From Alphaproteobacteria bacterium (GTDB lineage: Bacteria > Myxococcota_A > UBA796 > UBA2385), in contig JACKEY010000015.1 of NCBI GenBank assembly GCA_020632755.1, positions 81,290 to 145,289 on the forward strand: a DNA stretch of 64,000 bases, read 5' to 3'. A program made the translations under genes and the position numbers. The notes below the pieces were generated by a model that ran no database searches, was not told the origin of the DNA, and worked only from the letters and a program-made list of their open reading frames with translations. Each line of letters starts with the position of its first letter. Positions within the stretch are counted from its first letter, which is position 1. Shown here piece by piece: positions 28,408 through 37,097 of this stretch.

Positions 28408-29814
28408 TCAGGCGCGCACGAACCGGCCGACCGCCTCGACGTGGCGGGTCTGGGGGAACAGGTCGACGGCCCACAGGTCGGTGAGCCGCCAGCCGCCGGC
28501 GGCCAGCAGCGCCCGGTCGCGGCCCAGGCTGGCCGGGTTGCACGCGACGTAGACCAGCACGTCGGCGTCGAGGTCGGCCAGGAAGGCGGCGGCCTTGGGG
28601 TGCAGGCCGACGCGGGGCGGGTCGACCACGACCCGGCGGGGGCGGGGCAGGTCCAGGGTGGGCAGCACCGCTTCGACCGGCCCGGCGTGCCACTGGCCGG
28701 AGATGCCGAGCGCGGCGGCGTTGTCGCGGGCGACCTCGATCGCCTCGGGCAGCAGCTCGACCCCCACGACCTGCTCGAAGGCGGCGCCCAGGTGCAGGCC
28801 GATGGCGCCGACCCCGCAGTACAGATCGACCAGGGTGCCGGGCACGGGTCCGCCGTCCGGATCCCCGGGCGCAGGATCGCCCGGCAGGCGCAGCGCCTCG
28901 GCCACGCGGTCGAACAGCACGCCCGCGCCGGATGTGTTGACCTGGAAGAAGGCGGTGGCCGGCAGGCGCAGGGTCGTCCTCGCCGACCCTCCTCCGACCG
29001 CGCCCGACAGCGTGATCGCGACGTGATCGTCGCCGTGCAGGACCTCCCGCAGCGGTCCCTCGGCCACCTCGGCCACGCCGTCGTTCGTGCGCCACAGGAC
29101 GCCACTGACCTCGTCCAGGGCGAACAGGGCGGCGCCGACCGCGCGCACCTGGGCCTCGTCGGCGTCGGGGTGGGTGACGAGGGTGACCAGCACGCCGTCG
29201 TCGCCCTGGCGCAGCACCACGTGGCGCCAGTGGCCGACGTGGGCGGTGTTGTCCCAGGCGGGCCCCGGCGCCAGCGCCTTCACGGTCGCGATCGCCCGGT
29301 TCATCGTGGGTGTGCCCAGCGGGCAGCCGTCCACGTCGACGATGCGCGAGAACCAGCCCGGCGGGTGGAAACCCAGCCAGCTGCCAGCCAGCTCGCTGCG
29401 GTCCTCGGGCGCTTCTTCCAGGAAGCGGCGGGCGCCGAAGGACAGCTCGAGCTTGTTCCGGTAGCCGTAGTCGGGGCCGGCGGCGTCGCAGCCGTGGCAG
29501 GGGAAGTCGACCAGGCGAGCGACCAGGTCGGCCTTGTGGGCGCGCTGCAGCGCGGTCGGCATCGGCTGCAGCTGGCAGCCGCCGCACAGACCGTAGACCG
29601 GGCAGGCGGGTGCGATGCGGTCGGGCGAAGGCGTGACCAGCCCGACCTCGCGGGCCTTGCCCTTGCGGCCCGGCTGCACGGCCACCACGTCGCCGATGCA
29701 GCCGGCGCGCACGTGGTAGCGGTCCCCGCGCGCGGACGTGCCGCTCGGGCCCTTGGCGTCCAGGCGGTCGAGGGTGATCTCGACGGGCGGGCGGGACGAT
29801 CGTCGATGGCCCAT
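28408..29814 (-). CDS. rlmD: RlmD/TrmA-family 23S rRNA (uracil-5-)-methyltransferase
   Basis: 468 aa. The N-terminal part resembles a TRAM domain. The iron-sulfur cluster cysteines are in ACPVYGLCGGCQLQPM and CHGC. The SAM site is LVDLYCGVGAIGLHLGAA, with DPPRVGLHPKA and the catalytic Cys in VYVACNPASLGRD. RlmD-type enzymes make m5U1939 in 23S rRNA; exact target assignment within the RlmC/RlmD/TrmA group is not possible by eye. The ATG overlaps the preceding stop by one base (TGATG), so it is translationally coupled to the PRMT-like gene. Confidence 0.92.
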   Translation of the reverse strand: MGHRRSSRPPVEITLDRLDAKGPSGTSARGDRYHVRAGCIGDVVAVQPGRKGKAREVGLVTPSPDRIAPACPVYGLCGGCQLQPMPTALQRAHKADLVARLVDFPCHGCDAAGPDYGYRNKLELSFGARRFLEEAPEDRSELAGSWLGFHPPGWFSRIVDVDGCPLGTPTMNRAIATVKALAPGPAWDNTAHVGHWRHVVLRQGDDGVLVTLVTHPDADEAQVRAVGAALFALDEVSGVLWRTNDGVAEVAEGPLREVLHGDDHVAITLSGAVGGGSARTTLRLPATAFFQVNTSGAGVLFDRVAEALRLPGDPAPGDPDGGPVPGTLVDLYCGVGAIGLHLGAAFEQVVGVELLPEAIEVARDNAAALGISGQWHAGPVEAVLPTLDLPRPRRVVVDPPRVGLHPKAAAFLADLDADVLVYVACNPASLGRDRALLAAGGWRLTDLWAVDLFPQTRHVEAVGRFVRA

Positions 29815-30938
29815 CAGCGGCTGCGGACTTCGTGGCCGTCGATGTCGATGACGATGGTGCGGCCGTCTTCGGGGGCGCGGTGGATGCGCAGGTGGTGCTC
29901 GCCCGCGGACAGCGCGACCGGCAGCAGCGTCTGCTCCCAGTGGGTCGTCGGGTCGTGGGGGCCGCTCGGCATGTCGACGGGCGCGCGGCCGTCGGCGCCG
30001 GGGGCCATGTGCAGGGTGAACCACATCGCCAGGGCCCCGCAGGCTTCCGGCAGCTCGAAGCTCGTCTCCCACTCGGTCCGGCAAGGCATCGCGACCGTGC
30101 CCAGGTCGATGGTCGGGCCGACCTCGGCGGGCAGCACCTTGCGGTCGTGGGCCCGGCCGCGGGCGTCGCCCAGCAGGCTGGTCAGATCCACGCCTTCGGG
30201 CCGCTTGCGGAAGGGGTGCAGCAGGTCCTTGGGGGCGGTCGCGAGGGGGGCGGCGTGCAGGCTGAAGGCGAAGGGCACGATGCGCGGGTCGGCGACCATG
30301 TTGCGCTGCACGCAGGCCAGCACGTCCTCCATCATCCCCTCGGCGAAGGCCACGTGGCCGAAGGTCTCGGTCACCATCACCGTCGCCTTCTCGGGCAGCT
30401 CCACCTGGCCCAGGTCCGCCCGCACCACCTGCACGATGTCGCCGACGCCGCTGTCGGCCGCGACCTGCGGGATCACCTGGGCGAAGTCCGTGCGCTCGAT
30501 GGCGTAGACCCGCTTCGCGCCGGCCAGGGCGGCCATCGTCGCCAGCACGCCCGTGCCGCTGCCGGCGTCGATGACCACGTCGTCGGGCTTCACGACGGCC
30601 TTCAGCCCTTCCCAGTAGGCCTGCAGCCGGACCTCGTCGTTGAGCATGTAGCGGTGGATGTCCACGCCCGCGTAGTTCGCGAAGATGACCGGGCTGTCGG
30701 CCTGTTCTTCGGCCGGGACCAGCAGGCCCGCGTCGGCCAGCCCGTCGAAGGCCTGGGCGCCGGTCGGGCCCATCGCCTGCTCGCACTCCGCGCGGGTCCG
30801 CGGCTCGCTGCAGAAGGCCAGGATCTGCACCGCCCACGCGGGGGCGCGCGCACCGGCGCCGCGCGAGGTGCTGCGGATCATCACCGCGCCGTCGGGTTCG
30901 AGGGTCACCAGCAGATCGCGGGGGCGGACGAGGCGCAT
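29814..30938 (-). CDS. PRMT-like class I methyltransferase
   Basis: 374 aa. The SAM-binding motif I is VVIDAGSGTGVLATMAAL and the post-I acidic residue is in VYAIERTD. A glutamate loop follows, VTETFGHVAFAEG, where arginine methyltransferases have SExMG. A THWEQTLLPV segment matches the THW loop of protein arginine methyltransferases, ahead of a beta-barrel-like C-terminus. The N-terminal 80 residues resemble a winged helix (AVQILAFCSEPRTRAECEQA). One of the two double-E glutamates is clear and the second is uncertain, so arginine methylation is likely but unproven. It is coupled to the rlmD-like gene, which raises the possibility of a ribosomal protein target. Confidence 0.85.
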   Translation of the reverse strand: MRLVRPRDLLVTLEPDGAVMIRSTSRGAGARAPAWAVQILAFCSEPRTRAECEQAMGPTGAQAFDGLADAGLLVPAEEQADSPVIFANYAGVDIHRYMLNDEVRLQAYWEGLKAVVKPDDVVIDAGSGTGVLATMAALAGAKRVYAIERTDFAQVIPQVAADSGVGDIVQVVRADLGQVELPEKATVMVTETFGHVAFAEGMMEDVLACVQRNMVADPRIVPFAFSLHAAPLATAPKDLLHPFRKRPEGVDLTSLLGDARGRAHDRKVLPAEVGPTIDLGTVAMPCRTEWETSFELPEACGALAMWFTLHMAPGADGRAPVDMPSGPHDPTTHWEQTLLPVALSAGEHHLRIHRAPEDGRTIVIDIDGHEVRSR

Positions 30939-31021
30939 GGTCGCTCCGGGGGCGAGGCGGGGCAGGGGAGGAGGCGACGGCCGGGCTAACGTGGCCGCGC
31001 GCCGCCCGCGCAGGAGTCCCG
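30939..31021. promoter_or_regulatory. Short divergent promoter region between two methyltransferase genes
   Basis: Only 83 bases separate the divergent starts at 30938 and 31022, so back-to-back promoters must overlap or lie within the genes. GGAGGAGGCG and CTCCGGGGG runs are present, but no confident -35/-10 pair can be read in this G+C-rich context. Confidence 0.4.
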
Positions 31022-32089
31022 ATGCAGCGAGCCCCCGGGCTGTCCCCCGAGGTCGAGGAGGCCCTCGCCGAGGTCCGCGACGACCTGCTCGACCGCCCGT
31101 TCACCGACCGGGCCGTGGCCCAGGCGCTGGGCCACATCGCGTGGAGCGGCCCCGACCTGGACGGCACCTGGTGGCGCCGCCGCAACCTGGCCGAGGGCGA
31201 GCTGGGCCAGCTCGTCGACGTCTTCGTCCGCGGCGAGGCCCGCAGCGAGCGGGCCATGCGCAAGCTGCTGCCAGACGCCTGGTGGCGGGCCGGGCTGGTC
31301 GAGACCGTCGAAGGCGGCGCGCGGGCCACCGGCACCCTGCTGCCCCTGGGCGACGACTTCATCTGGACCGACCGCGCCGACCGGGCCTTCCGCGGCGACG
31401 ACGGCATCTTCCTGCCCGACAGCACCACCTACGCCCTGCGGCGGGGCCTGCCGCCCGAGCCGCCGACCCGGCACCTCGACCTGGGCTGCGGCTCCGGGGC
31501 CGTCGCCGTCGTCAGCGCCCCGCGCGAGCACATGGCGGGCACGCACTGCGTCTGCGTCGACCTCAACCCGCGCGCGCCGGCCTTCGCCCAGCGCACGGCC
31601 CTGCTGTCCGGCAAGCGGCTCGACGACGTGCGCGTCGGCAGCGCCGTCGACGCCGACGCCCTGGCCGACGTCGGCCCCTTCGAGGTCGTCACCTTCGTCC
31701 TGCCGCTCCTGGTCCCGTGGAAGGGCATCGAGGGCGGCCCCGTGCACACCGTCGCCCGCGAGTCGTCCCTGCTGGTCGACCTGTTCGGCGCGCTGCGCCG
31801 CCTGCTGGCGGACGGCGGGCTGGCCATCCTGTACTGCCAGGACTGGGTCGGCGGCGGGCCGCTCGAGCCGGCCCTGCGGCAGGCCTTCGGCGAGCGCGGC
31901 CTGCGCGGCGGCTTCTGGTGGGACTGCCAGGCCGACCACGCCTGGCACGACAACGGCCGCCCCCTGCGCGCGGGGGTGCTCGCGCTGCGCGCCGATGCCG
32001 AGGGGCCCTGGGTCACCCTGGCCAACGACGCGCCGGACCTGGGGGTCGAGGACTGGTGGCCGTGGATCCGGGTGCTGCTGGGGGAGTGA
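31022..32089 (+). CDS. Class I SAM-dependent methyltransferase
   Basis: 355 aa. A helical N-terminal domain (about 1-145) precedes a Rossmann methyltransferase with motif I HLDLGCGSGAVAVV at about 157-170, an acidic VCVDLNPRAPAFAQ and a catalytic-strand region FEVVTFVLPLLVPW. Where HemK/RlmG-type enzymes have NPPY, this protein has VLPL, so the substrate class is unclear. It is divergent from the PRMT-like/rlmD pair. The 62-bp array starts 38 bases after its stop. Confidence 0.85.
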   Translation: MQRAPGLSPEVEEALAEVRDDLLDRPFTDRAVAQALGHIAWSGPDLDGTWWRRRNLAEGELGQLVDVFVRGEARSERAMRKLLPDAWWRAGLVETVEGGARATGTLLPLGDDFIWTDRADRAFRGDDGIFLPDSTTYALRRGLPPEPPTRHLDLGCGSGAVAVVSAPREHMAGTHCVCVDLNPRAPAFAQRTALLSGKRLDDVRVGSAVDADALADVGPFEVVTFVLPLLVPWKGIEGGPVHTVARESSLLVDLFGALRRLLADGGLAILYCQDWVGGGPLEPALRQAFGERGLRGGFWWDCQADHAWHDNGRPLRAGVLALRADAEGPWVTLANDAPDLGVEDWWPWIRVLLGE

Positions 32090-32126
32090 GGGGGAGGAGG
32101 GGCCAGGAGGAGGGCGAGGGGCGGGC

Positions 32127-32600
32127 GTCTACGAGCGCGCAGCGATGGCTTGTCGCTGCGGGCTCGTGAACCGATCTGGTGCCTGGACGTCTACGAGCGT
32201 GCAGCGATGGCGTATCGCTGCGGGCTCGTGAACCGATCTGGGTCCCGGACGTCTTCGAGCGAGCAGCGATGGTCTATCGCTGCGGGCTCGTGAACCGATC
32301 TGGGTCCCGGACGTCTACGAGCGTGCAGCGATGGCTTGTCGCTGCGGGCTCGTGAACCGATCTGGGGTCCAGGCGTCTACGAGCGTGCAGCGATGGCGTA
32401 TCGCTGCGGGCTGGTGAACCGATCTGGGTCCCGGACGTCTACGAGCGTGCAGCGATGGCGTATCGCTGCGGGCTCGTGAACCGATCTGGGACCAAGGCGT
32501 CTACGAGCGTGCAGCGATGGTCTATCGCTGCGGGCTCGTGAACCGATCTGGGGCCCGGGCGTCCTCGACCACGCAACGACGCCCTATCGCTGCGCCCTCT
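32127..32600. repeat. Tandem array 2 of the 62-bp hairpin-forming repeat (8 copies)
   Basis: Units start at 32127, 32189, 32251, 32313, 32375, 32437, 32499 and 32561, exactly 62 bases apart. The usual left arm is GTCTACGAGCGTGCAGCGAT and the right arm ATCGCTGCGGGCTCGTGAAC, separated by GGCGT, GGTCT or GGCTT. CCGATCT-like sequence and an 11-base semi-variable spacer (often GGGTCCCGGAC) follow. About 16 of 20 arm positions pair, so each unit can fold as a hairpin. The last unit is degenerate and overlaps the 3' end of the next gene. Right arms are more conserved than spacers. The period of 62 is not a multiple of three, so it is not a coding repeat. Confidence 0.93.
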
Positions 32601-34284
32601 GCAACCTCCGCCTCCTCCACCCCCCGAGGCCTCCCACCAAGATCCCCACCCACACCGCACCTGCTCCCGGCGCCGCTGCGCACCCGCCCCCCTCACCGAT
32701 CCGCTCCCCACGGCCTCCCCCATCCCCCGCGCCTCCGTCCCCCGCGCCTCCGTCCCCCGCACCCCCATCCCCCGCACCGTCACCTCCCTCGCCCCCGTCG
32801 CTCCCACCGTCCGCACCCCCGTCCCCCTCCCCCGAGTCCGCCACCCCGGTCTCCTCGCCGCCGCCGCTGTCCTCGCCGCCCTCGGGCAGGTCCAGCCGGA
32901 CGAGCTGCACGGCGTCGGCCACGATGTGCTGGTCGCTGCCGGGGCTGGCGTCTTCGTCGTCGAACAGGGCAATCCACTGGTCGCCGCCGGCGTCGAGCTC
33001 GAACTCGCCCAGGCGGACCCAGCCGTCGATGCCGCTGGGGTCGACGGTGACGACGCTGGTGGCGCCGCCGGCCCGGACCTCGTAGCGGACGTCGTCGTGC
33101 ACGGAGAAGGTCGCGTCGGCCGACACGAACAGCTCGTAGCGGCCGGCGTCTTCGAGCTCGAGGCGCCACCAGGCCCAGTTGTCGGGGACGTCGCTCTGGA
33201 AGGCGTTGGTCCACCACAGGTGGCCGTCGTGGCCGGCGGCCTCGCTGCGCCAGTAGTCCTGGTCGCCGAAGGCCCGGAAGCAGGTGCTGGCGTCGTCGAC
33301 GATGCCGCCTTCGGGCGGGATGGACTGGCAGGGCGCGGCGCTCGCGCAGTGGCCCGGCCGCTCGGGCAGCCAGTCGCGGCCACCGGCGAAGACGCCCCAG
33401 TGGTTGGCCATGCTGCGGGCGCCCCCGCCGCTGTTGTTGCCGCTGTACTCGTTGACGTAGCCGCCGCTGCTGCCTTCGTCCTCGGACCACATCTGGCTGC
33501 TGCCGCCCCCGTCGAGGTTGAAGGCGGTCCAGGCCCCGAGCTGGCCCATGACGTCGGCCAGCTCGCTGCCGTAGAGCCCGGCGTCGCTGCTGGTCCGCCC
33601 GTCGGCGACAACCAGCCAGAAGGTCTCGCCGTCTTCGGACAGGCCCATGGCGGTCCGCGGGTGGCGGTCGCGCATGTCGCTGCGGTCGGGGAAGCAGTCG
33701 CTGGCGGTGGGGCTGTCGCAGACCATGGCCTCGCCCTCGACGACGACCTCGGGGAAGCCGCTGACGAGCGCGATGGTGCCGGGCGGCAGGTCGGGGGTCA
33801 GGTCGTCGTTGCGCCAGCCGGTGGTCAGGCCGTCGACGTGGTCCTTGACCCAGCAGCTGTGGCTCCAGACGACGTCGTCGTGGCGGAAGGCGATGAAGCC
33901 GTAGTGCTCGGGGTACCACTCGCTGGCGTAGGCGGGATCGAGGCCGGTCTGGTCGAGGGGCCAGGCGACCCCGTTGCCGACGGCGTCGCCGTAGACCCGC
34001 AAGGGGCCGGTCTTGTAGAAGTCGCCGTTGGTGGCGACGGTGGCGTCGACGCTGCTGGCCCAGCTGCCGGTGCTGCTGCTCGAGGACGACGCCTTGCGTG
34101 CGTCGACGTAGACGTCGTCGGCGCAGAGGTCGACCTGCAGCACGTGCACGGTGGTGCCGGGCGAGGAGGCCCGCTGGCGCGAGTAGACGACGCCGGGCGC
34201 GACGGTCCTTGTCTCCTGCACGGTCAGGGTCAGTGCGTGCGAGGTGCCGACGAGGGTGAGCAACGCCAGCGGGAGCTGCGTCAT
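32584..34284 (-). CDS. Exported phosphodiester glycosidase-like protein with a MYXO-CTERM-like tail
   Basis: 566 aa with a signal peptide (LPLALLTLVGTSHA). Residues about 25-290 match the phosphodiester glycosidase (NAGPA/DUF2233) pattern: HVLQVDLCADDVYVDA, VATNGDFY, PRTAMGLSEDGETFWLVVADGR and the signature FNLDGGGSSQMW. The family removes GlcNAc-1-phosphodiester or similar caps. A second beta-sandwich (about 330-470, DNWAWWRLELEDAGRYELFV) resembles golvesin/xanthan lyase modules. The C-terminus has a long Gly/Asp linker, then Cys-Ala-Ala-Ala-Pro, a hydrophobic stretch and Arg4, the layout of a MYXO-CTERM sorting tail. The last residues (Arg-Ala-Gln-Arg) and the TAG stop lie inside the last 62-bp repeat unit. 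Confidence 0.85.
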   Translation of the reverse strand: MTQLPLALLTLVGTSHALTLTVQETRTVAPGVVYSRQRASSPGTTVHVLQVDLCADDVYVDARKASSSSSSTGSWASSVDATVATNGDFYKTGPLRVYGDAVGNGVAWPLDQTGLDPAYASEWYPEHYGFIAFRHDDVVWSHSCWVKDHVDGLTTGWRNDDLTPDLPPGTIALVSGFPEVVVEGEAMVCDSPTASDCFPDRSDMRDRHPRTAMGLSEDGETFWLVVADGRTSSDAGLYGSELADVMGQLGAWTAFNLDGGGSSQMWSEDEGSSGGYVNEYSGNNSGGGARSMANHWGVFAGGRDWLPERPGHCASAAPCQSIPPEGGIVDDASTCFRAFGDQDYWRSEAAGHDGHLWWTNAFQSDVPDNWAWWRLELEDAGRYELFVSADATFSVHDDVRYEVRAGGATSVVTVDPSGIDGWVRLGEFELDAGGDQWIALFDDEDASPGSDQHIVADAVQLVRLDLPEGGEDSGGGEETGVADSGEGDGGADGGSDGGEGGDGAGDGGAGDGGAGDGGAGDGGGRGERIGEGGGCAAAPGAGAVWVGILVGGLGGWRRRRLQRAQR

Positions 34285-34311
34285 GGGGCGGTCCCCGGTG
34301 TCGCGGAGAGC

Positions 34312-35715
34312 CTACTGCCGCGCCGGGCCCTGCATCCAGCCCCGTGGGCTGCGCAGCTCGCCCTGCTGCATGACGGCCTGCACGTCCCACATGGCGGAGA
34401 TGTCGGCCAGCGGGTCACCTTCGACGATCACGAGGTCGGCCGAGGCCCCCGGAGAGATCACGCCGATCTCACCTGCCATGCCGAGCAGGGCGGCCGCCTG
34501 GCGCGTGCCGGCCAGGAGCGCTTCTTCGGGCGTGAAGCCGGCGTCGACCAGCAGCTCGAGCTCGGTCAGGCCGTGCACGCCGTGGAAGTAGCTGGACACG
34601 ACGTCGTAGGCGCCGGAGTCGCTGCCCAGCACCAGCGTGGCGCCGGCCCGGTGCAGGCGCCGGGTGGTGCGCTCGACCCGCCGCAGGCTGCCCTGCAGGT
34701 AGTCGTCGACGGGCATGAAGGCGGCGGCCAGGTTCGTCACCCCGCGCGGCCAGCCGGGCAGGCTGACGTGGGCCATGCCGCGCTTGTAGGCCCGCCAGCC
34801 GGCCGCGCTCAGCGCGGTGTCGCGCTGGACCTGGGGCACGACGAGCCGGGCCAGCGGGCGATCCAGGCGGTGGGCGTCGAACCGCACCCGGGGGCTGGCC
34901 TCGAGCGCCAGGGTGGTGACGAGCGGCGTGCCCGACGCGGCGTAGCGCTCCACCAGGTCACCGGGCCGGTCGCGCACCATGTGCAAGACGGCGGCGGGGT
35001 TCAGATCCAGCGCGGCTTCGTGGGCCGACCGCCGCTGGGCGTGGATCATGACGGGCAGCCCGCGCGCGGTGGCCGCCGCGACGATCTGCTCGCGCAGGGC
35101 CGCGTCGTGCAGCGGCAGGACCGGCAGGAAGTAGCCGGGCTCGATGGTGAGCTTGGCGCCGACGGCGCCTTCTTCGACCAGCCGGTCGAGGTGGGCCTCG
35201 GCCGCAGCGAGGTCGGGGATGCCCGGGTGCTCGGGCAGGAAGGCCTCGACGTAGCCGTGGGGCGGGCCCATGACCGGCCCCAGGGTCAGGTAGCGCGGCC
35301 CCGGCAGCCCCTCGGCCAGCCAGCCGCGCAGGGCGTGCACCTGGTCCCAGCTCGCCCCGGCGTCCAGCACGGTGGTGAAGCCGCAGGCGACGAAGGCCCG
35401 CAGCCCCTGCTGGCGGAAGGCGTCGCGGGTCGCTTCGTCGTCGCCCCGCAGGTCGGCGCCGGGCACGGCCCAGGGGTGGGTGTGGGCGTCGATGAGGCCG
35501 GGCACGACGGTGGCGCCGTGCAGATCGAGGGCGGGGCCGTCGAGCTCCGGCGCGGGCTCGGCGCCGACGGCGGCGATGCGGCCGTCCTCGACGGCGATCC
35601 AGGCGTCTTCGATCACCGGCGCGCCGGTGCCGTCCCACAGCCGGGCGTGGCGGAGGACGTGGCTGGGCGCGGCCGAGGCGACCGACAGGCCGAAGGAGGC
35701 GAGGAGCAGCAGCAT
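34312..35715 (-). CDS. Exported amidohydrolase
   Basis: 467 aa from the ATG at 35715, chosen for its signal peptide (MLLLLASFGLSVASAAP). Amidohydrolase superfamily features are in order: the composite N-terminal sheet (HARLWDGTGAPVIEDAWIAVEDG), the metal site HTHPW in VVPGLIDAHTHPW, Lys in GAKLTIEPG (candidate carboxylated Lys), His in VMIHAQRRS, Asp in LGSDSGAYD, and the terminal GVISPGASADLVIVEGDPL. It resembles imidazolonepropionase-like or prolidase-type hydrolases. The substrate is unknown; export suggests peptide or amide scavenging. Confidence 0.88.
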   Translation of the reverse strand: MLLLLASFGLSVASAAPSHVLRHARLWDGTGAPVIEDAWIAVEDGRIAAVGAEPAPELDGPALDLHGATVVPGLIDAHTHPWAVPGADLRGDDEATRDAFRQQGLRAFVACGFTTVLDAGASWDQVHALRGWLAEGLPGPRYLTLGPVMGPPHGYVEAFLPEHPGIPDLAAAEAHLDRLVEEGAVGAKLTIEPGYFLPVLPLHDAALREQIVAAATARGLPVMIHAQRRSAHEAALDLNPAAVLHMVRDRPGDLVERYAASGTPLVTTLALEASPRVRFDAHRLDRPLARLVVPQVQRDTALSAAGWRAYKRGMAHVSLPGWPRGVTNLAAAFMPVDDYLQGSLRRVERTTRRLHRAGATLVLGSDSGAYDVVSSYFHGVHGLTELELLVDAGFTPEEALLAGTRQAAALLGMAGEIGVISPGASADLVIVEGDPLADISAMWDVQAVMQQGELRSPRGWMQGPARQ

Positions 35716-35932
35716 GGAGCCGCCTATCCGGCGCCTGCCCGGTCGGGATGGCCCCCGTGGACCGCGCCTCTCGGCTGGAACCTCCTCCACCCGCGCTCCC
35801 CGCCTCCTGCCACCACGGTGGCAGCAGGCTCGGACCCCCGGGGACCCTGCTGCCACCAGGCTGTCAGCAGGGGGGCGGTACACCACCGGTGTCCGCAAGA
35901 CCGCGGGCAGAACCCCCCTCCCCGGAGCCTCC

Positions 35933-36325
35933 ATGTCCACCCCTCCCCCCGGCACCATCCTGTGGCACGAGATCGCCGGCCGTGACCCGGCCGCTCTGCG
36001 CGCCTTCTACGGCGAGCTGTTCGGCTGGCAGCTGACGACCACCCGCCCCGACTACGACATGTTCACCGGCCCCGACGGGCAGCCCACCGGCGGCATCGGG
36101 GCCGTCGGCGAGCACAGCTGGACGACCTTCTACGTGGCGGTCGACGACATCGACGCCGCCCTGACCCGTGCCCGCGCGCTGGGCGCCTCGCCGCTGTCGC
36201 CGGTGCGCGAGGACGGCCCGAACCTGCACTGCGTGGTCGCGGACCCCGACGGCCGGCCGATCGGCCTCGTGCAGCACCGGTCGATGGCGGCCGGCGCCCC
36301 CGCGGGCGCCGTCCCCTCGGCCTGA
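35933..36325 (+). CDS. VOC (glyoxalase/bleomycin-resistance) family protein
   Basis: 130 aa; CGGAG before the ATG at 35933. The fold pattern is ILWHEIAGRDPAALRAFYGELFGWQL, then TTFYVAVDDIDAALTRARALGA and a C-terminal VVADPDGRPIGLVQH. The His in the first strand and the Gln near the end are candidate metal ligands. The best match is the small VOC proteins of the Cfp30B-like group. A WYL regulator starts 65 bases downstream, a common pairing. Confidence 0.88.
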   Translation: MSTPPPGTILWHEIAGRDPAALRAFYGELFGWQLTTTRPDYDMFTGPDGQPTGGIGAVGEHSWTTFYVAVDDIDAALTRARALGASPLSPVREDGPNLHCVVADPDGRPIGLVQHRSMAAGAPAGAVPSA

Positions 36326-36390
36326 GCCCGTCCCTCCAGCGTCAGAGCGCGCGGCGCACCCCCGGGGACGCCGCGTGCCATCCTCCTCCC

Positions 36391-37065
36391 ATGCGCCGTG
36401 CCGATCGCCTCTTCCGCCTGGTCCAGGTCCTGCGCCAGCGTCGCTTCGCCACCGCGGACGACCTGGCCGAGGTCCTGGGTGTGTCCCGCCGCACCGTCTA
36501 CCGGGACATCCGCGATCTGCAGGACAGCGACGTGCCCATCCAGGGCGAAGCCGGCGTCGGCTACACCCTGGATCGGGCCTTCGAGCTGCCGCCGATGAGC
36601 TTCACCACCGAAGAGCTCGAGGCCCTGGTGCTGGGCGCCCGCATGGTCCGCGCCTGGGGCGATCCCGCCCTGGGCGTGGCGGCGACGACGGCCATCGAGA
36701 AGGTCGAGGCCGTGCTGCCCGGCCCGATGCGGGCGATCCTGGACGACAGCGCCCTGTTCGCCCTGCGGTTCGGCCGCGAGCCCGACGGCGAGGCGAACCT
36801 GGCCCTGCTGCGCGGCGCGATCCGCGACCGACGCATGGTGGCCTTCGCCTACGAAGCCGCCAGCGGCGGCCGCACGACGCGGAAGGTCCGCCCGCTGGGC
36901 CTGTACTTCTGGGGCCGCAGCTGGACACTCGCCGCCTGGGACCTGCTGCGCGACGACTGGCGCAGCTTCCGGCCCGACCGGATGCTGGCCGTCGATGTGC
37001 TCGACGAGACCTTCCCCGACGACGACAAGGACCTGGCGGCCTTCGTGAAGGCACAGGGCGGCTGA
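36391..37065 (+). CDS. HTH/WYL-domain transcriptional regulator (YafY-like)
   Basis: 224 aa. An N-terminal winged helix (RRADRLFRLVQVLRQRRFAT and VSRRTVYRDIRDLQ, about 1-60) precedes a WYL domain (about 130-210) in which the motif is degenerate: VAFAYEAASGGRTTRKVRPLGLYFWGRSWTLAAW. WYL proteins sense small ligands or nucleotides. It probably controls itself and the adjacent VOC gene; this is inferred from proximity. Confidence 0.9.
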   Translation: MRRADRLFRLVQVLRQRRFATADDLAEVLGVSRRTVYRDIRDLQDSDVPIQGEAGVGYTLDRAFELPPMSFTTEELEALVLGARMVRAWGDPALGVAATTAIEKVEAVLPGPMRAILDDSALFALRFGREPDGEANLALLRGAIRDRRMVAFAYEAASGGRTTRKVRPLGLYFWGRSWTLAAWDLLRDDWRSFRPDRMLAVDVLDETFPDDDKDLAAFVKAQGG

Positions 37066-37097
37066 GCGGCCCTCGGGTCGCCCCTCGCCGCGCCAGG

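Noticed and set aside
32439..33611. 390-codon frame starting in array 2
   Set aside because: It reads antisense repeat and then an out-of-frame part of the glycosidase gene. The glycosidase frame has the signal peptide and motifs.
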